Source: a virus
Length of the DNA stretch: 39,889 bases
Strand: one strand, 5' to 3'
IMG/VR virus record: IMGVR_UViG_3300030102_003440
Location: 1-39,889 of that record
The notes under the pieces: model-generated
The model's input: only the letters and a program-made list of their open reading frames with translations
Told to the model about the DNA's origin: nothing
The model's database searches: none
In this document: one piece after another, positions 38,988-39,889 of the stretch
How positions within the stretch are numbered: position 1 is the stretch's first letter
Layout: the number at the start of each line of letters is the position of its first letter
Made by a program: the position numbers and the translations under genes

Positions 38988-38998
38988 GTCAGTTTTTA

Positions 38999-39337
38999 TT
39001 ATGACCAAGGAGTACCCATTGCCTCTACAGGTGTTTTAATTACAGCTACCTTAGCATCAATACCAGCTTCGATTCTTGTCACCTCATCAGCACCAAGAGC
39101 AGCCTTAATCCAACCAATCATGGTATCTGCTGTAGGTGTCTTTGCAGAAGTGTCAAAATTAATGAAATCAGAAGGTAAGGATTCTGGCTTTGTAAAGGTG
39201 ACACTGCCTGTATGTCTTGTACCATCTATCTCAACACCATCTTCCTGTGTTTTTATACGATAGATAATCTCTTTAATAAAACCATCTGCAACATCACGAT
39301 TACAGGTGTTTACTTCCCATGTTTTTGTAATTGCCAT
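38999..39337 (-). CDS. Small cyanophage-type virion protein (112 aa)
   Basis: It opens MAITKTWEVNTCNRDVADGF, with IKEIIYRIKTQEDGVEIDGT and RHTGSVTFTKPESLPSDFIN, and ends with the TMIGWIKAALGADEVTRIEA helix. I recall this pattern from short proteins of cyanomyoviruses encoded near tail fibres. It lies downstream of the giant fibre and a small coiled-coil gene on the same strand. Probably structural or fibre-associated. Confidence 0.65.
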   Translation of the reverse strand: MAITKTWEVNTCNRDVADGFIKEIIYRIKTQEDGVEIDGTRHTGSVTFTKPESLPSDFINFDTSAKTPTADTMIGWIKAALGADEVTRIEAGIDAKVAVIKTPVEAMGTPWS

Positions 39338-39363
39338 AATAAAAAAGTAATTATGTTTTTATT

Positions 39364-39537
39364 TTACGCTGTTTCACCAACATCAACACCGTCTATAGAT
39401 TCAAACTTCTTTAAAAGTTGTTGGTTCGCAAATATTTTTAAGTTAATATTATTGATTTCCTGTTGTAACTGCTGACTTTTCTGTGTGTCAGATTCGATCT
39501 CAGTTTTAGTCTGTTCGTAAAGTTCCTGTGGAGTCAT
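39364..39537 (-). CDS. Small coiled-coil protein after the fibre gene (57 aa)
   Basis: ATG at 39537, 28 nt past the fibre stop. The product is MTPQELYEQTKTEIESDTQK, SQQLQQEINNINLKIFANQQ, then LLKKFESIDGVDVGETA. A Gln/Glu-rich single coiled coil is followed by an acidic tail. Spacing and strand place it in the fibre/virion cluster; an accessory for fibre folding is possible. Confidence 0.65.
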   Translation of the reverse strand: MTPQELYEQTKTEIESDTQKSQQLQQEINNINLKIFANQQLLKKFESIDGVDVGETA

Positions 39538-39564
39538 AAGAAATGTATATGTAAACGTATTATA

Positions 39565-39889
39565 CTAAGCAGCTTCAAGTGCTTCAACCTTACCTATAAG
39601 TTCCTGTACAGCAGCTACTAAAAGAGGTACAAGTTTAGATTGATCTATTTGTTGTGGATCAATATTGCCATCTTTATCAACCGCATCTTTTTCTCCTGTA
39701 ATTGCTTCTGGAACAATAGAACTTACTTCATGTGCTAAAAATCCATCACATAATTTATTTGTTTCATCAGCAATAAAATTAAACCTCTTAGGTAATAATT
39801 GTTTAATTCTTGTAATACCATCAGATAACGAAGTGATATTTTCTTTCAATCTATAATCAGAACTTGTATTATATGCTGTGGCAGAAGAA
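39565..39889 (-). CDS. Giant tail fibre protein, C-terminal part with peptidase S74 chaperone domain
   Basis: The frame is open to the window end and continues at position 1 after the 98-bp repeat is merged. It encodes the intramolecular chaperone of endosialidase (S74) domain: SDYRLKENITSLSDGITRIK at the start, then LPKRFNFIADETNK, DGFLAHEVSSIVPEAITGEK and QIDQSKLVPLLVAAVQELIG, ending ALEAA before TAG at 39565. The family trimerises the fibre and cleaves itself off at the Ser of the SDYRLK motif. A TTG at 39849 is internal and not a start. Confidence 0.92.
   Translation of the reverse strand, partial: SSATAYNTSSDYRLKENITSLSDGITRIKQLLPKRFNFIADETNKLCDGFLAHEVSSIVPEAITGEKDAVDKDGNIDPQQIDQSKLVPLLVAAVQELIGKVEALEAA
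39791..39888. repeat. Terminal direct repeat, right copy
   Basis: Identical to bases 1-98. It encodes the same S74 region in the same frame. See the left copy for interpretation. Confidence 0.9.

Noticed and set aside
39565-39849. A separate 94-residue S74 protein starting at TTG 39849
   Set aside because: The frame continues upstream through the repeat into bases 1-5840, so this is the fibre C-terminus and not an independent gene.
1-39889. CRISPR array, insertion sequence or integrase gene
   Set aside because: No spaced direct-repeat array, transposase or tyrosine/serine recombinase motif was seen on either strand.

Overview
The window looks like the complete genome of a small siphovirus. 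It is AT-rich, and its last 98 bases (39791-39888) repeat bases 1-98 exactly, so it closes into a circle of about 39,790 bp. One reading frame, the giant tail fibre gene, runs unbroken across the join, which argues for a genuine circular or circularly permuted/terminally redundant genome. The likely host is a marine picocyanobacterium (low-GC Prochlorococcus or Synechococcus). This is inferred from a block at 36907-39537 that resembles small exported or membrane proteins I recall from cyanomyoviruses, and from the scarcity of Shine-Dalgarno sequences.

Leftward (minus-strand) morphogenesis operon, read from 29815 down through 1 and round to 39565: replication-initiator-like wHTH protein, a Cys-rich protein, two small unknowns, small and large terminase, DUF4055-type portal, a MuF head protein fused to a zincin metallopeptidase domain, seven small mostly Lys-rich genes with start/stop overlaps, scaffold, major capsid, decoration-like protein, head-tail adaptor and closure proteins, tail completion and terminator, tail tube, G/T chaperones, tape measure, lambda M-, L-, K-, I- and J-like tip proteins, two fibre/baseplate proteins, and a fibre of about 2021 residues ending in a peptidase S74 chaperone.

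Two divergent transcription units start at 32499-32706, which holds good promoters in both directions and a palindromic operator. The rightward unit (32707-36332) carries small unknown genes followed by a recombination module: RecE-like exonuclease, Rad52-like annealing protein, HTH protein and a protein with an SSB-type tail. It ends in a structured 3' region and an intrinsic terminator. The leftward unit (32498-30577) encodes unknown proteins and converges on a rightward RusA/zinc-ribbon pair; a strongly folded 124-bp element fills the convergent gap and is bounded exactly by the two stop codons. The 36907-39537 block encodes a holin-like membrane protein, exported proteins, a small outer-membrane beta-barrel candidate and short virion-type proteins.

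I recognise no integrase, repressor, DNA polymerase, helicase or endolysin. Main points of interest: a small beta module inserted into four consecutive tail-tip proteins, the polycationic mini-gene cassette in the head operon, the MuF-zincin fusion, two folded elements at convergent junctions, and a T chaperone frame with no start codon and no canonical slippery heptamer.
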